A DNA stretch of 64,000 nucleotides from Bin80 sp965209015 (GTDB lineage: Bacteria; Bacteroidota; Rhodothermia; Rhodothermales; Bin80): assembly GCA_965209015.1 (NCBI GenBank), contig OZ242367.1, positions 806,001 through 870,000 on the forward strand, given 5' to 3'. Every line of letters begins with the position of its first letter. Position 1 is the stretch's first letter. The position numbers were made by a program, and so were the translations under genes. Under the pieces are notes generated by a model. The model did no database searches. It was not told the origin of the DNA and saw only the letters and a list, made by a program, of their open reading frames with translations. Positions 54,290 through 63,846 of this stretch are shown piece by piece.

Positions 54290-54751
54290 TTCGACTCCAA
54301 AGCCCGCTCGATCTACAAGTTATTTTATTCAAATGCTATCCTAGGTGGATTAAGATGAATATAAGGCTACCCAATAGAATATCGTGAATAGATAATCTTT
54401 TTAGATTCATGATTCCCCATGATTCGCGTGAATGACACACCGGAGTGGTGTTGCACTATCATTATTTCTCGCTAGATTTGTAGGATGGACGGTTATCAAA
54501 ACCGAAGTATAAACGCTTAGTAGCAATGCTCTTGGATACATTAACATGTATGCCTAGATCTGTGTATGGGTTTGGAGCATTTCGGGTCACTATCGCGCTA
54601 TTGTTGGATCCACTAAGCCTATATTCACACGATACGTGACTAATTCAATGCACTGGAGCTGATTCTCTGGTAGTTTGAACGAACACTTAAGCGAAGTGGT
54701 ACTGATAGAAACGCATGATACAAGTGAAAGACAATCCATTACAGTCTTAGT
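54290..54751. other. divergent intergenic region
   Basis: About 460 bases between the collagen-like gene and the glycerate kinase operon. It contains a short hairpin ACACC-GGAGT-GGTGT near 54438-54452 and should hold the promoters of both flanking units. Nothing else is recognisable. Confidence 0.4.
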
Positions 54752-56059
54752 ATGGGTAAGGATAAAAGTATCAATTTACCTCTCATCCATGCAGCGAAGG
54801 ACATTTTTTATGCGGCCGTTGAAGGAGTAAGCGGATCTCAATTGGAGAATTTTGAGGCTGAGCTCCCAATCTCTGGTTTTTGTCGCGTCGTAGGAGCGGG
54901 TAAAGCCTCTATGGCAATGGCAGGGGCACTGGAACATAAATATCCAGATTGTACATTTGAAGGCCATGTAGTTGTCCCACACGGGTATCGAGCATCGTTT
55001 CCAGAGAGTCTGATTCCTCCCAAAGTAATTAAAGTCTTGGAGGGAGGACACCCGGTTCCAGATGCCTATAGCCAACGGGCCGCCGGTAACGCACTTGAGA
55101 TTGCCCAGAAATCTAGTAGAGAAGAGCAAACACTCATTGTACTACTCAGTGGCGGTGCCTCAGCATTATGGACCCTCCCTGCTAATGGCTTGACGATGGA
55201 GGATCTACGCAAGGTGAATCAACTGCTGTTGGAAAGTGGGGTTGACATTCACCAGATCAATAAGGTCCGAAAGCATCTCTCCGCAATCAAAGCAGGTAGA
55301 CTTGCAGAAGCAGCATGGCCTGCCAATACCATTACCCTTGCTATTTCCGATGTAGTCGGAAATGATGAGTCAGTCATTGGAAGTGGTCCAACCGTTGCAG
55401 ATCCAACAACTTGGGAAGAGGCGATGGATATCATCAAGAGTATTGGTCCCAGGGTTCCAGCATCCATCTTAAATCATATGAAACTCGGTCTGGATGGTCT
55501 CCACTCTGATACGCCTAAGCCAGGCTCAGAGAAATTACAGCGATCCCAATACTATCTTATAGCATCAAATCAGGATGCACTGAAAGCGGCAGAATCAACC
55601 GCTCGGAGGTTGGGCTTCCATGTCGTTGGGGTAGATCAGGACGTATATGGTGAGGCACGATATATTGGGGCGCGCATGGCACGGAAAGCCATGAGGTTAG
55701 CACCTGGAGAGTGCTTCCTTTGGGGGGGCGAAACAACCGTAAACGTAAAGGGAAATGGAAAAGGAGGACGGAATCAGGAATTAGTTCTCTCGGCGGCATG
55801 TGAGCTGAAGAATTCGTCGATTCATACGATCCTCCTATCTGGTGGAACCGATGGGATTGATGGGCCAACAGATGCAGCCGGTGGATGGGTAACCTCTGGT
55901 ACGGTTGCTACCGCACAATTTGTGGGATTAGATCCGTATGTTTACCTACAAGAGAATGATTCTTATACTTTTCTTAAGGCGCTAGATCAAATCTTGATTA
56001 CTGGGCCGACTCACACGAATGTCATGGATATAGGAATTGCATTAAGAGCACATGAGTAA
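54752..56059 (+). CDS. glycerate 2-kinase (MOFRL/DUF4147 type)
   Basis: Phosphorylates glycerate to 2-phosphoglycerate, linking hydroxypyruvate/tartronate routes to glycolysis. 435 residues. Family blocks: RVVGAGKASMAMAGALE, EGGHPVPD, LLSGGASALWTLP, INKVRKHLSAIKAGRLAEAA, AISDVVGNDESVIGSGPT, LWGGETTVNVKGNGKGGRNQEL and LSGGTDGIDGPTDAAGG. It overlaps the downstream DUF255 gene by 8 bases and opens a three-gene operon. Confidence 0.93.
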   Translation: MGKDKSINLPLIHAAKDIFYAAVEGVSGSQLENFEAELPISGFCRVVGAGKASMAMAGALEHKYPDCTFEGHVVVPHGYRASFPESLIPPKVIKVLEGGHPVPDAYSQRAAGNALEIAQKSSREEQTLIVLLSGGASALWTLPANGLTMEDLRKVNQLLLESGVDIHQINKVRKHLSAIKAGRLAEAAWPANTITLAISDVVGNDESVIGSGPTVADPTTWEEAMDIIKSIGPRVPASILNHMKLGLDGLHSDTPKPGSEKLQRSQYYLIASNQDALKAAESTARRLGFHVVGVDQDVYGEARYIGARMARKAMRLAPGECFLWGGETTVNVKGNGKGGRNQELVLSAACELKNSSIHTILLSGGTDGIDGPTDAAGGWVTSGTVATAQFVGLDPYVYLQENDSYTFLKALDQILITGPTHTNVMDIGIALRAHE

Positions 56060-58076
56060 TCGCCTCGCTGCGGAAAAGAGCCCATACCTTCTGCAACATA
56101 AAGATAATCCGGTGGATTGGTGGCCTTGGGGGCCTGCTGCATTTGAAGCTGCACGCGAATCGAATCGCCCCATATTCCTCTCCATCGGATATGCGACCTG
56201 CCACTGGTGCCATGTCATGGAGAAAGAATCGTTTGAGGATCAGGAAGTAGCTCGTTTACTCAATGAGACATTCATTAACATTAAAGTTGATCGCGAAGAG
56301 CGCCCCGATGTGGATGCCATCTATATGAGTGCATGTCAAATTGCTACTGGGCGTGGAGGATGGCCGTTATCCATCATGATAACACCCGAGATGCGACCCT
56401 TCTTTGCTGGGACCTATTTACCCAAGACTACACGTTACGGTCACGAGGGGATGTTACAAATTATTCCTAAGGTATCCAAAGCGTGGCAAAAACATCGTCA
56501 ATATTTTGAGACTACTGCCGATGAATTTGAGCAAGCACTTAGGAAGTCCACTAACTTAGATTTTTCAGGGGAGGAGTTATCAGAAGACATCCTTCATAGT
56601 GCATTTCAGCATTTTCAACAGCAGTATGAACCGACTCATGGCGGATTTGGCAGTGCACCTAAATTCCCCACTCCAGAACGGCTTCGCTTCTTGCTTCGCT
56701 ACTGGCATCGGACTGGCAACCCTCATGCACTTGAGATGGTTGAGCACACACTCCAGAACATGCGGAGAGGGGGGCTCTGTGATCAGTTGGGTGGCGGTTT
56801 CCACCGATACAGTACAGACTCAAACTGGAGAGTTCCTCATTTTGAAAAGATGCTCTATGATCAGGCGCTGCTTATCCTCATCTATCTGGAAGCATTCCAA
56901 GTAACTGGAAAGCAAGAGTATTCCCAGACAGTACGCGAGACACTTCAATATGTACAACGAGAATTACAAAATGCCGAAGGTGGTTACTATACGGGGGAGG
57001 ATGCAGATTCAGAGGGAGTAGAGGGAAAATACTATCTCTGGGATATGAAGGAACTCCATAATCTTCTGAAACCCAAAGATGTGGAGTTGTTCGCGAAGGT
57101 ATTTAATCTTGATCAGGAGGGCAATTACTTAGATGAATCGACTCAAAAAAGAACTGGCAGTAACATTGTGTATCGTTCAGACGATGATCAATTGTCAGAT
57201 GAACCATCGCTACAATTGGTAGCCGATCAACTACTTGAGCATCGCAGTCGACGGGTACGGCCGTTGCTTGATGATAAAGTTTTGGCGGACTGGAATGGGC
57301 TGATGATTACCGCGCTTGCCCGGTGCGGGATGGTATTTGACGATCCAGTTTTGATTGATCAGGCGGAACGATGTGTGCAATTCGTTAAGAAGTATATGAT
57401 GCCAACGTCAGATAGATTACTGCATCGGTGGCGAGAAGGTGAGGCAATCATTGAGGGATTCCTTGATGACTATGCCTACATGGTGATGGGACTGCTTTCT
57501 CTTTATGAGGCGACGGGCAAAGAATGCTATTGTACAATGGCCATGTCTCTGACAAGAACCGTAGTTGCTGATTTCGGCTGTGAAGAAGGTGGGTTTTTTA
57601 TGGTGTCAAGAGATAATGAACCACTATTACTGCGTCCAAAGCAGTCATTCGACAGTGCAATTCCCTCGGGGAATTCAATCATGAGCCTGAACCTTCTTCG
57701 CCTAGGGCGCCTCACTGGTGATTCCGAGCTTGAAACTTTGGGGCACCAATCCATTGATGCATGTTCGGGAGGGCTCAGGAATTATCCCGATGGCTTTTGT
57801 GCTTCACTTTCTGCGCTTGATTATGTTCTTGGCCCCAGTACAGAGATCATCGTATCTGGTAACCGTGATCATGAGGCAACCCAAGCAGCACTGACATCAA
57901 TCAGGAAAGTGTATGCTCCGAATACAGTCGTCCTTTCCCGTCCAGATTTTGGAGGTTTGAATAGGTTTAATATACATCTGTGCCAAGGTAGAACTTGTGA
58001 GCCCCCGACGCAGAATATTCGCGATGTAATCTTTCAAATTGCGAGACGGGCCCACCATAGATTGGCATGCGAATGA
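56052..58076 (+). CDS. thioredoxin-domain protein DUF255 (YyaL/spermatogenesis-associated 20-like)
   Basis: A 674-residue protein with an N-terminal thioredoxin-like domain carrying CHWCHVMEKESFED (C-x2-C) and KVDREERPDVDAIYM, followed by a long alpha/alpha-toroid related to N-acylglucosamine epimerases (GGGFHRYSTDSNWRVPHFEKML, YYTGEDADSEGVEGKYYLW). No signal peptide. The family is conserved from bacteria to man but its reaction is not established. It overlaps both neighbours (8 and 4 bases). Confidence 0.92.
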   Translation: MSNRLAAEKSPYLLQHKDNPVDWWPWGPAAFEAARESNRPIFLSIGYATCHWCHVMEKESFEDQEVARLLNETFINIKVDREERPDVDAIYMSACQIATGRGGWPLSIMITPEMRPFFAGTYLPKTTRYGHEGMLQIIPKVSKAWQKHRQYFETTADEFEQALRKSTNLDFSGEELSEDILHSAFQHFQQQYEPTHGGFGSAPKFPTPERLRFLLRYWHRTGNPHALEMVEHTLQNMRRGGLCDQLGGGFHRYSTDSNWRVPHFEKMLYDQALLILIYLEAFQVTGKQEYSQTVRETLQYVQRELQNAEGGYYTGEDADSEGVEGKYYLWDMKELHNLLKPKDVELFAKVFNLDQEGNYLDESTQKRTGSNIVYRSDDDQLSDEPSLQLVADQLLEHRSRRVRPLLDDKVLADWNGLMITALARCGMVFDDPVLIDQAERCVQFVKKYMMPTSDRLLHRWREGEAIIEGFLDDYAYMVMGLLSLYEATGKECYCTMAMSLTRTVVADFGCEEGGFFMVSRDNEPLLLRPKQSFDSAIPSGNSIMSLNLLRLGRLTGDSELETLGHQSIDACSGGLRNYPDGFCASLSALDYVLGPSTEIIVSGNRDHEATQAALTSIRKVYAPNTVVLSRPDFGGLNRFNIHLCQGRTCEPPTQNIRDVIFQIARRAHHRLACE

Positions 58077-59251
58077 AGAAAGTTTTCATTTTAAGTGCGA
58101 CTCGCTCTCCAATTGGTCGTTTTGGAGGGGCACTTGCATCGTTCCATCCTGCTGAGCTTGCTGCCCCAGTGTTTCGATCTGCACTGGATCATGCCTCAGT
58201 ACCTGATCAGTTGCTGAATTTGGTCTTGTTGGGGAATGTTCTGCGTGGTGGACACGGGCAACTAGTTGCCCGCCAAGCAGCCAAATTTGCGGGTATCCCC
58301 GATTCTGTGGATGCGGTCTCCATTGATATGGTCTGTTCTTCAGGGATGATGAGTTTGATTATGGGTGCATCATTCATTCGATCCGGCACTTCTGATCTGA
58401 TTTTGGCTGGAGGATCTGAGTCTATGTCAGGTAGTGGGTTTGCACTTTCAGGTCAAGCCAGATGGGGATACAAGTATCTGTCCGAGAACCAAGAAGCGGT
58501 TATTGATTTACTGCATCGAGATGGTCTCTCAGATCCTATGAGTGGAGAATCAATGGGTGTGCAGGCCGAGTGGATGGCACAGGAGCACAAGGTTAACCGA
58601 CTGGATCTTGATAAAGTGGCAGCAAATTCTCATGCCCGTGCACATTCTGCCACTTCACGAGGAAGGTTCCAGACAGAGATAACCCCGATTCGTACAAAAA
58701 AAGGACTCTTGGAGCACGACGAAGGGATTCGTCCCGATACAACCGTTGAAGCACTCGGTTTGCTCAAACCAATTTTTCAGAAAGATGGAGTCCTAACTGC
58801 AGGTAACAGCAGTCAGATCAGTGATGGAGCTGCTGCAATCCTGCTCGCCAGTGAAGAGGTAGTAAAAGAGTATCAATTTCAACCCATTGCTCAAATTCTT
58901 GGGTATACTTGGACCGCAGGTTCTTGGGAACGATATCTGGAAGCTCCTGTGGAAGCGGCCCGTCAAGCATTAAGTTTGGTAGGTTTAGGAGTTGAGGAGA
59001 TAGATCTCTTTGAAAATAATGAGGCATTCTCCCTCAGCACTCTGCTGTTTACCAGAGAACTGGGTATTGATGCCGAGAAACTGAACGTGAATGGAGGTGC
59101 GCTGGCACTGGGGCATCCAATTGGATGCTCCGGTGCCAGGATTATAGTTACGCTGACTCACGAACTGAGAGCACGAGGACAATCCCTCGGCCTTGCGACC
59201 CTGTGTCACGGCACTGGAGGAGGTACAGCAATCATAATTGAATCTCTCTGA
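58073..59251 (+). CDS. acetyl-CoA C-acetyltransferase (thiolase)
   Basis: Degradative/biosynthetic thiolase of 392 residues. The start at 58073 forms ATGA with the upstream stop; a start two codons earlier (58067) is possible. The nucleophile is Cys88 in SIDMVCSSGMMS; the second site is the His in GGALALGHPIGCSGAR and the C-terminal Cys in LATLCHGTGGG. NNEAFSL is the usual NEAF block. The cytoplasmic enzyme condenses or cleaves acetoacetyl-CoA. The last gene of the glycerate kinase operon; no other beta-oxidation genes are adjacent. Confidence 0.92.
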   Translation: MKKVFILSATRSPIGRFGGALASFHPAELAAPVFRSALDHASVPDQLLNLVLLGNVLRGGHGQLVARQAAKFAGIPDSVDAVSIDMVCSSGMMSLIMGASFIRSGTSDLILAGGSESMSGSGFALSGQARWGYKYLSENQEAVIDLLHRDGLSDPMSGESMGVQAEWMAQEHKVNRLDLDKVAANSHARAHSATSRGRFQTEITPIRTKKGLLEHDEGIRPDTTVEALGLLKPIFQKDGVLTAGNSSQISDGAAAILLASEEVVKEYQFQPIAQILGYTWTAGSWERYLEAPVEAARQALSLVGLGVEEIDLFENNEAFSLSTLLFTRELGIDAEKLNVNGGALALGHPIGCSGARIIVTLTHELRARGQSLGLATLCHGTGGGTAIIIESL

Positions 59252-59619
59252 AATTCAGAAAGGCTGGGCATAATTTTTCTCTGGATGCATGTACATGAAG
59301 TAGATGTCCGCTATTCCTAAGAGCAGTTTTGAATTGATTCAGAGTCATATCAGGGCACCTTCAGACTGCACCTTGTATCGTCTCCAACCTGCCATATTCA
59401 ATACCTGATCGTTAAGGTCAACCCGAATGGAGACCTTTTCTAAATCAGAGTAATGATTCCCTCGGCTGAGTTGCCTTACAACAAAACTTTTTTCAGTTAC
59501 AGGCAACTGAATTCTAGCTATGGGCAAATTTCATTGCGGCTAAGTAGTGGGCTCACAAATCTCAAATTCCCATCTCCTGCGTAAGTCTCGGTATACAACT
59601 TGAGGGTAAAAGTTTGAGT
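59252..59619. other. convergent intergenic region with possible gene remnant
   Basis: About 370 bases between the convergent thiolase and DUF4097-type genes. On the - strand at 59345-59527 a 60-codon frame (starting at TTG) has protein-like composition (VSIRVDLNDQVLNMAGWRR), but no start signal or recognised family, so it is left as a possible remnant. Confidence 0.3.
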
Positions 59620-60669
59620 CTAGTCTAAGCTGTCCAAGATTACTTCGCCGTCCGATGTTTTTATATGAATGAGTGCTCCTCCCCCATTGAGATCTCCATA
59701 AACTTTCGTGTTGGTAATTTTCCCTGAAAAGTTTGAGAAAGAAGTCATGTCCACATCTTTGGAGGAAATATCAAGTGTGGCAGCAAGATCCTTCGGCATC
59801 GAAAGGAGTACATCGCCATCGGATATAGACGCACGAATGGCTTCGGGATTAACCAGCCCCAATTCAACGTCGCCATCTCCACTCCTGAGCGTCAAGCTTC
59901 CACTGACTTTTTTTATGATGATCTCTCCATCTGATGTGCTCACTTCTGCAGCGGCAGAGATCATTTCGTTGATGAGCAGGTCACCGTCCGAGGATTTTGC
60001 ATAGAATTTTCCGTCCACTGACTCAATCTGAATATCACCATCGGAAGTCTGAAGATCCATTCGATCTCCCAAGAGAGTACCAAAAGAGAGGTCCCCATCA
60101 CTGGTTCTGACCTTGATGGAAGTGGAGCCATTCAGGAAGTCTGCGTCAATATCCCCATCTGACGTCTGTATTGTGATTTCATCACCGGAAATTGATCCAA
60201 TTTGTATGTCTCCATCACTGGTTTGAATGGATGCACCAGCGGAGAGTTCTTCAATTTCTAGATTTCCATCCGATGTACGGATCGTAGTGGGAATATCCAT
60301 TGGAATATGAATGGTTACATGAATATCCGCGGAGTTTTGCCAGTCCATGGACGTACCATAGGATTTTTCTCGTTCGGAATTTATACTGAGAATTTCTTTT
60401 TCAACCGCAACGCTAAATTTCTGCTTCTCGTAATACTCTTGAGCTTGCCGCCGGTTATTTCCCTCTACGGTCACCTCCACGGTTACCTCCGAATTATCAG
60501 AGGTAAGCACCGATACATCAGCATCATAGACGCGAACCATAAGATCACTGATTTTAGAGCTGGAAAACTCCTCACTGATAGGGGTAAGTGTTACCTGTGA
60601 CTGAGCAGGTAATACTATAAGTGACAGAATGAGAGCGATTGGGACGCAAGGTTTAAAGTATGCATGCAT
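59620..60669 (-). CDS. secreted TSDG-repeat protein (DUF4097-type beta-solenoid)
   Basis: A 349-residue exported protein. The start at 60669 (MHAYFKPCVPIALILSL) gives a signal peptide cleaved near AQS; a start at 60762 would overlap alaS. The mature protein contains about nine repeats of roughly 20 residues built on the [TS]SDG-[DEN]-[IL] turn (IRTSDGNLEIEE, IQTSDGDIQIGS, VRTSDGDLSFGT and others), which form a stacked beta-sheet solenoid in DUF4097/adhesin-like proteins. The function is unknown. It is divergent from alaS. Confidence 0.85.
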   Translation of the reverse strand: MHAYFKPCVPIALILSLIVLPAQSQVTLTPISEEFSSSKISDLMVRVYDADVSVLTSDNSEVTVEVTVEGNNRRQAQEYYEKQKFSVAVEKEILSINSEREKSYGTSMDWQNSADIHVTIHIPMDIPTTIRTSDGNLEIEELSAGASIQTSDGDIQIGSISGDEITIQTSDGDIDADFLNGSTSIKVRTSDGDLSFGTLLGDRMDLQTSDGDIQIESVDGKFYAKSSDGDLLINEMISAAAEVSTSDGEIIIKKVSGSLTLRSGDGDVELGLVNPEAIRASISDGDVLLSMPKDLAATLDISSKDVDMTSFSNFSGKITNTKVYGDLNGGGALIHIKTSDGEVILDSLD

Positions 60670-60806
60670 AGTAAGAAAAATCAGGTGATTAAAAAGTTGG
60701 CCTACGAAATAAGTTGAACCCCGGTTGCAGATCTTAGATGAGGAGTGCTTTTCACAAGGCACAAGATTCCTACGACCTCGTTTTATTGAATTCGATTTCC
60801 TTCACC

Positions 60807-63620
60807 ATGCCGAAACACAGAAGCACCAACCAGATCCGGGCCGAATTTCTGGATTTTTTTCGTGAAAAGGGGCATACAATTGTCCCGAGTGCATCTCTTG
60901 TGCCCTCCAATGATCCGACTCTCCTATTCATCAATTCAGGAATGGCCCAATTCAAAGAGGTCTTTCTTGGTCAGGAAACACGGCCGTATGTTCGCGCTGC
61001 GGATACGCAAAAGTGCCTGCGAGTATCTGGTAAGCATAATGATCTAGAAGAAGTGGGGCATGATACCTACCACCACACTTTTTTCGAAATGCTGGGCAAC
61101 TGGAGCTTTGGAGATTACTTTAAGGAGGAGGCCATTGACATGGCCTGGGAGCTCTTAGTAAAACGTTGGGATCTACCTCAGGATAGGTTATATGCAACGG
61201 TGCATTCAGGAGATGCTAACTTAAATCTTTCTGCAGACGAGGAGGCTGCTACTCTCTGGAAACGGTATCTCCCAGATGAGCATGTATTGTATGGCAGCAC
61301 GAAAGACAACTTTTGGATGATGGGCGAGACGGGGCCTTGTGGTCCGTGCTCAGAAATTCATATTGATCTACGTCCCGATGAATTGCGCCAACAAGTGCCA
61401 GGGAATCAATGTGTCAATCGTGATCTTCCAACAGTGATTGAGTTGTGGAATCTGGTGTTTATCCAATATAATGCCCAAAAAAATTCGTCAGGTTCCCCAC
61501 CTTTGAAGTTAGTGCCCTTGTCTGCCCGTCATGTGGATACAGGGATGGGATTAGAGCGGCTTGCTGCTATCATGCAAGGGAAGATCAGCACCTACGATAC
61601 AGATTCATTCTGCAAGCTCTTTGATCGTGTGGCGGAGTTAGCACCAAGCTCTGGAATCCAAAGCTACAATGATATTGATTCTGAGCATGGCGTTGATCAA
61701 GTTCGTATTGCCATGCGAGTCATCGTTGATCATATTCGTGGAATTGTTATGACTCTTTCAGATGGAGTGATTCCAGGGAACGTTGGGAGGGGATATGTGA
61801 TCCGCAGAATCCTTCGCCGAGCAGTTCGTTACGGGTATACAACGTTGGACATTAAAGAGCCATTCCTGTGTCAGTTGGTCCCAATTGTTATTGAAATTCT
61901 CGGTACTGCTTTCCCAGAATTGCTGGAAAGGGAAAAATTGATTACAGAAAATATCCGCGGCGAGGAGCGTGCATTCCTGCAAACACTCGGGCGTGGATTA
62001 ACTTTATTTGACCGAGTGTGCACATACATGGACGGTCTGGCATCGGATCAACGGTCGGACTTTAAGGAGCGCTTGATTCGTGATTCGGCGGCGCAGGACC
62101 TGTTGCGTAAAGCCTATATGAATTCCAGTAATCGGGTAGAGTCTTTTCTATCAGTTGCATCCCTTCGTCGCATTCCCGGGGAAATTGCCTTCTTGCTACA
62201 TGATACGTATGGTTTTCCAATTGATTTAACTCAACTTATGGCGAAAGAGCGAGGACGTCAAGTTGACATGAAGCGGTTTCAAGAACTCATGGCGGAGCAG
62301 AAGCATCGGGCCCGCAGCGCTAAATCTGTCGGAGTCGTAAGTATTGGGGCAACTTCCGGCCATGAGACTGAATTTGCTGGATACGATTCCAACGTTTTGG
62401 AGGGAGCATCTGTAATTTCGTCCGATGCAGAGTTACAAGTTATTATACTGGATCGCACCCCATTTTATGGTGAACGAGGCGGACAAATTGGAGATATCGG
62501 AACCCTTACCTTTGAAGATGAAGTCATTCAGGTGACTGATACTCAGGTCAACGGGGGGCAAATCACACATAAAGTTGACCGATTTCCTTCTTCGTTGGAA
62601 TGTCCCGTCACGGCTATAGTTAATCCTGAGCATCGACACCGCATTGCGAAGCATCATACAGCGACTCACCTAATGTATGCTGCTTTGAGGGAAGTTTTAG
62701 GATCTGGAGTTGAGCAGAAAGGATCGCTGGTGGCAGCAGGATATTTACGCTTTGACTTCAGTCATTACGAACGGGTAAATGTGGAAGATCTGAAGCAGGT
62801 TCAGGATCGTGTCAATGAACAGATTCAGCGAAATATTATCGCCGAAATTGATCAGGAAGTTCCTTATGAAGAGGCACTGGCTCGGGGAGCAATGGCCCTC
62901 TTTGGAGAAAAATATGGAGAAACAGTTCGCGTCGTTACGTTTGACCCGTCATTTTCGGTGGAATTATGCGGAGGTACCCATGTAGAAGCAACAGGCGAGA
63001 TTGGGTTATTTATTTTACAATCTGAAGGTTCAATTGCGACGGGAGTTCGTCGCGTACAGGCGATCGTAGGAATGGATGCGGTTGAATTGGTCACTCAGGA
63101 GCGTACATCTCTGGAGCGAGTCAGGCGAGAATTAAAAGGGGCGGAGCGTCCAATTGATGAGTCCGTAGTGGAGCTTCTTGAAACGAATCGGTTACTTCAA
63201 AAACAACTTGATAAATTTCAACATGATCGACTTGCAACTCAATTGGATGACCTGATCAATGATCCAGTTATCGTAGATGGCGTTCACCTAGTAGCAGGCC
63301 AAATTGATAATGTAGACATGGATATGTTGCGAGCACAAGGGCAAGAATTGCTGCGACGATTGAAGAGCTCAAGTGTGGGAATCTTAGGTACAAAAGATCC
63401 TGGTGGGGAGAAGGCATATTTGGTGGCTGTAGTGACAGAGGATCTCCAATCAAAGGGGGTTAGTGCAGGCAAGATTGCCGGTCATTTTGCCCGTCAGATC
63501 GGGGGTGGAGGTGGGGGGAGGCCAAGTCTTGCTACCGCCGGTGGGCGTCAACCAGAAAAACTGGATTCCCTCCTGAACGATGCTCCCAAAATTATGCATG
63601 GACTATTAACTACATTGTGA
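60807..63620 (+). CDS. alaS: alanyl-tRNA synthetase
   Basis: Charges tRNA-Ala and edits mischarged Ser/Gly. The start at 60807 (MPKHRSTNQIRAEFLDFFRE) matches the family; the upstream open frame from 60738 overlaps the divergent gene. Class II motif regions: RVSGKHNDLEEVGHDTYHHTFFEMLGNWSFGDYFK; ETGPCGPCSEIH; HVDTGMGLERLA. The editing domain shows HHTATHLMYAALREVLG and CGGTHVEATGEIG (zinc site). The C-terminal DHHA1 region ends in GGGGGGRPSLATAGG. 937 residues, a little longer than E. coli AlaS because of inserts typical of FCB bacteria. Confidence 0.98.
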   Translation: MPKHRSTNQIRAEFLDFFREKGHTIVPSASLVPSNDPTLLFINSGMAQFKEVFLGQETRPYVRAADTQKCLRVSGKHNDLEEVGHDTYHHTFFEMLGNWSFGDYFKEEAIDMAWELLVKRWDLPQDRLYATVHSGDANLNLSADEEAATLWKRYLPDEHVLYGSTKDNFWMMGETGPCGPCSEIHIDLRPDELRQQVPGNQCVNRDLPTVIELWNLVFIQYNAQKNSSGSPPLKLVPLSARHVDTGMGLERLAAIMQGKISTYDTDSFCKLFDRVAELAPSSGIQSYNDIDSEHGVDQVRIAMRVIVDHIRGIVMTLSDGVIPGNVGRGYVIRRILRRAVRYGYTTLDIKEPFLCQLVPIVIEILGTAFPELLEREKLITENIRGEERAFLQTLGRGLTLFDRVCTYMDGLASDQRSDFKERLIRDSAAQDLLRKAYMNSSNRVESFLSVASLRRIPGEIAFLLHDTYGFPIDLTQLMAKERGRQVDMKRFQELMAEQKHRARSAKSVGVVSIGATSGHETEFAGYDSNVLEGASVISSDAELQVIILDRTPFYGERGGQIGDIGTLTFEDEVIQVTDTQVNGGQITHKVDRFPSSLECPVTAIVNPEHRHRIAKHHTATHLMYAALREVLGSGVEQKGSLVAAGYLRFDFSHYERVNVEDLKQVQDRVNEQIQRNIIAEIDQEVPYEEALARGAMALFGEKYGETVRVVTFDPSFSVELCGGTHVEATGEIGLFILQSEGSIATGVRRVQAIVGMDAVELVTQERTSLERVRRELKGAERPIDESVVELLETNRLLQKQLDKFQHDRLATQLDDLINDPVIVDGVHLVAGQIDNVDMDMLRAQGQELLRRLKSSSVGILGTKDPGGEKAYLVAVVTEDLQSKGVSAGKIAGHFARQIGGGGGGRPSLATAGGRQPEKLDSLLNDAPKIMHGLLTTL

Positions 63621-63846
63621 GAGATTTGAATTCGTATAGATGCAAGGGTTTGAGTAAGTCCATTCTAATCTCTGCGGTTGACGCCAGGAAGCATGCTAGA
63701 AGCGACCAGTGAGGTTGGAGGTTTGAGTAAGTCCATTCTAATCTCTGCGGTTGACGCCCTTAATGACTTGAGTATTTGTTCAATGCAGGCACTAATTATC
63801 TTCATAGGTTTACATTAAACGATTTGAGAATGAAGATTAGGGAGGC
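63621..63846. other. intergenic region with direct repeats
   Basis: About 225 bases between alaS and the photolyase-related gene, mostly occupied by the 39-bp repeat pair described below. The remainder is AT-rich, with GGGAGG one base before the next ATG, too close for ordinary spacing. Confidence 0.4.
63647..63758. repeat. 39-bp perfect direct repeat pair
   Basis: Identical 39-base copies at 63647-63685 and 63720-63758, each beginning GGTTTGAGTAAGTCC and ending GCGGTTGACGCC, separated by 34 unrelated bases. No third copy is seen in the window. Candidates are a tandem duplication, an operator pair or a repeated element present elsewhere in the genome. Confidence 0.95.

Noticed and set aside
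63647..63758. CRISPR array
   Set aside because: Only two repeats, no third copy, no cas genes in the window.
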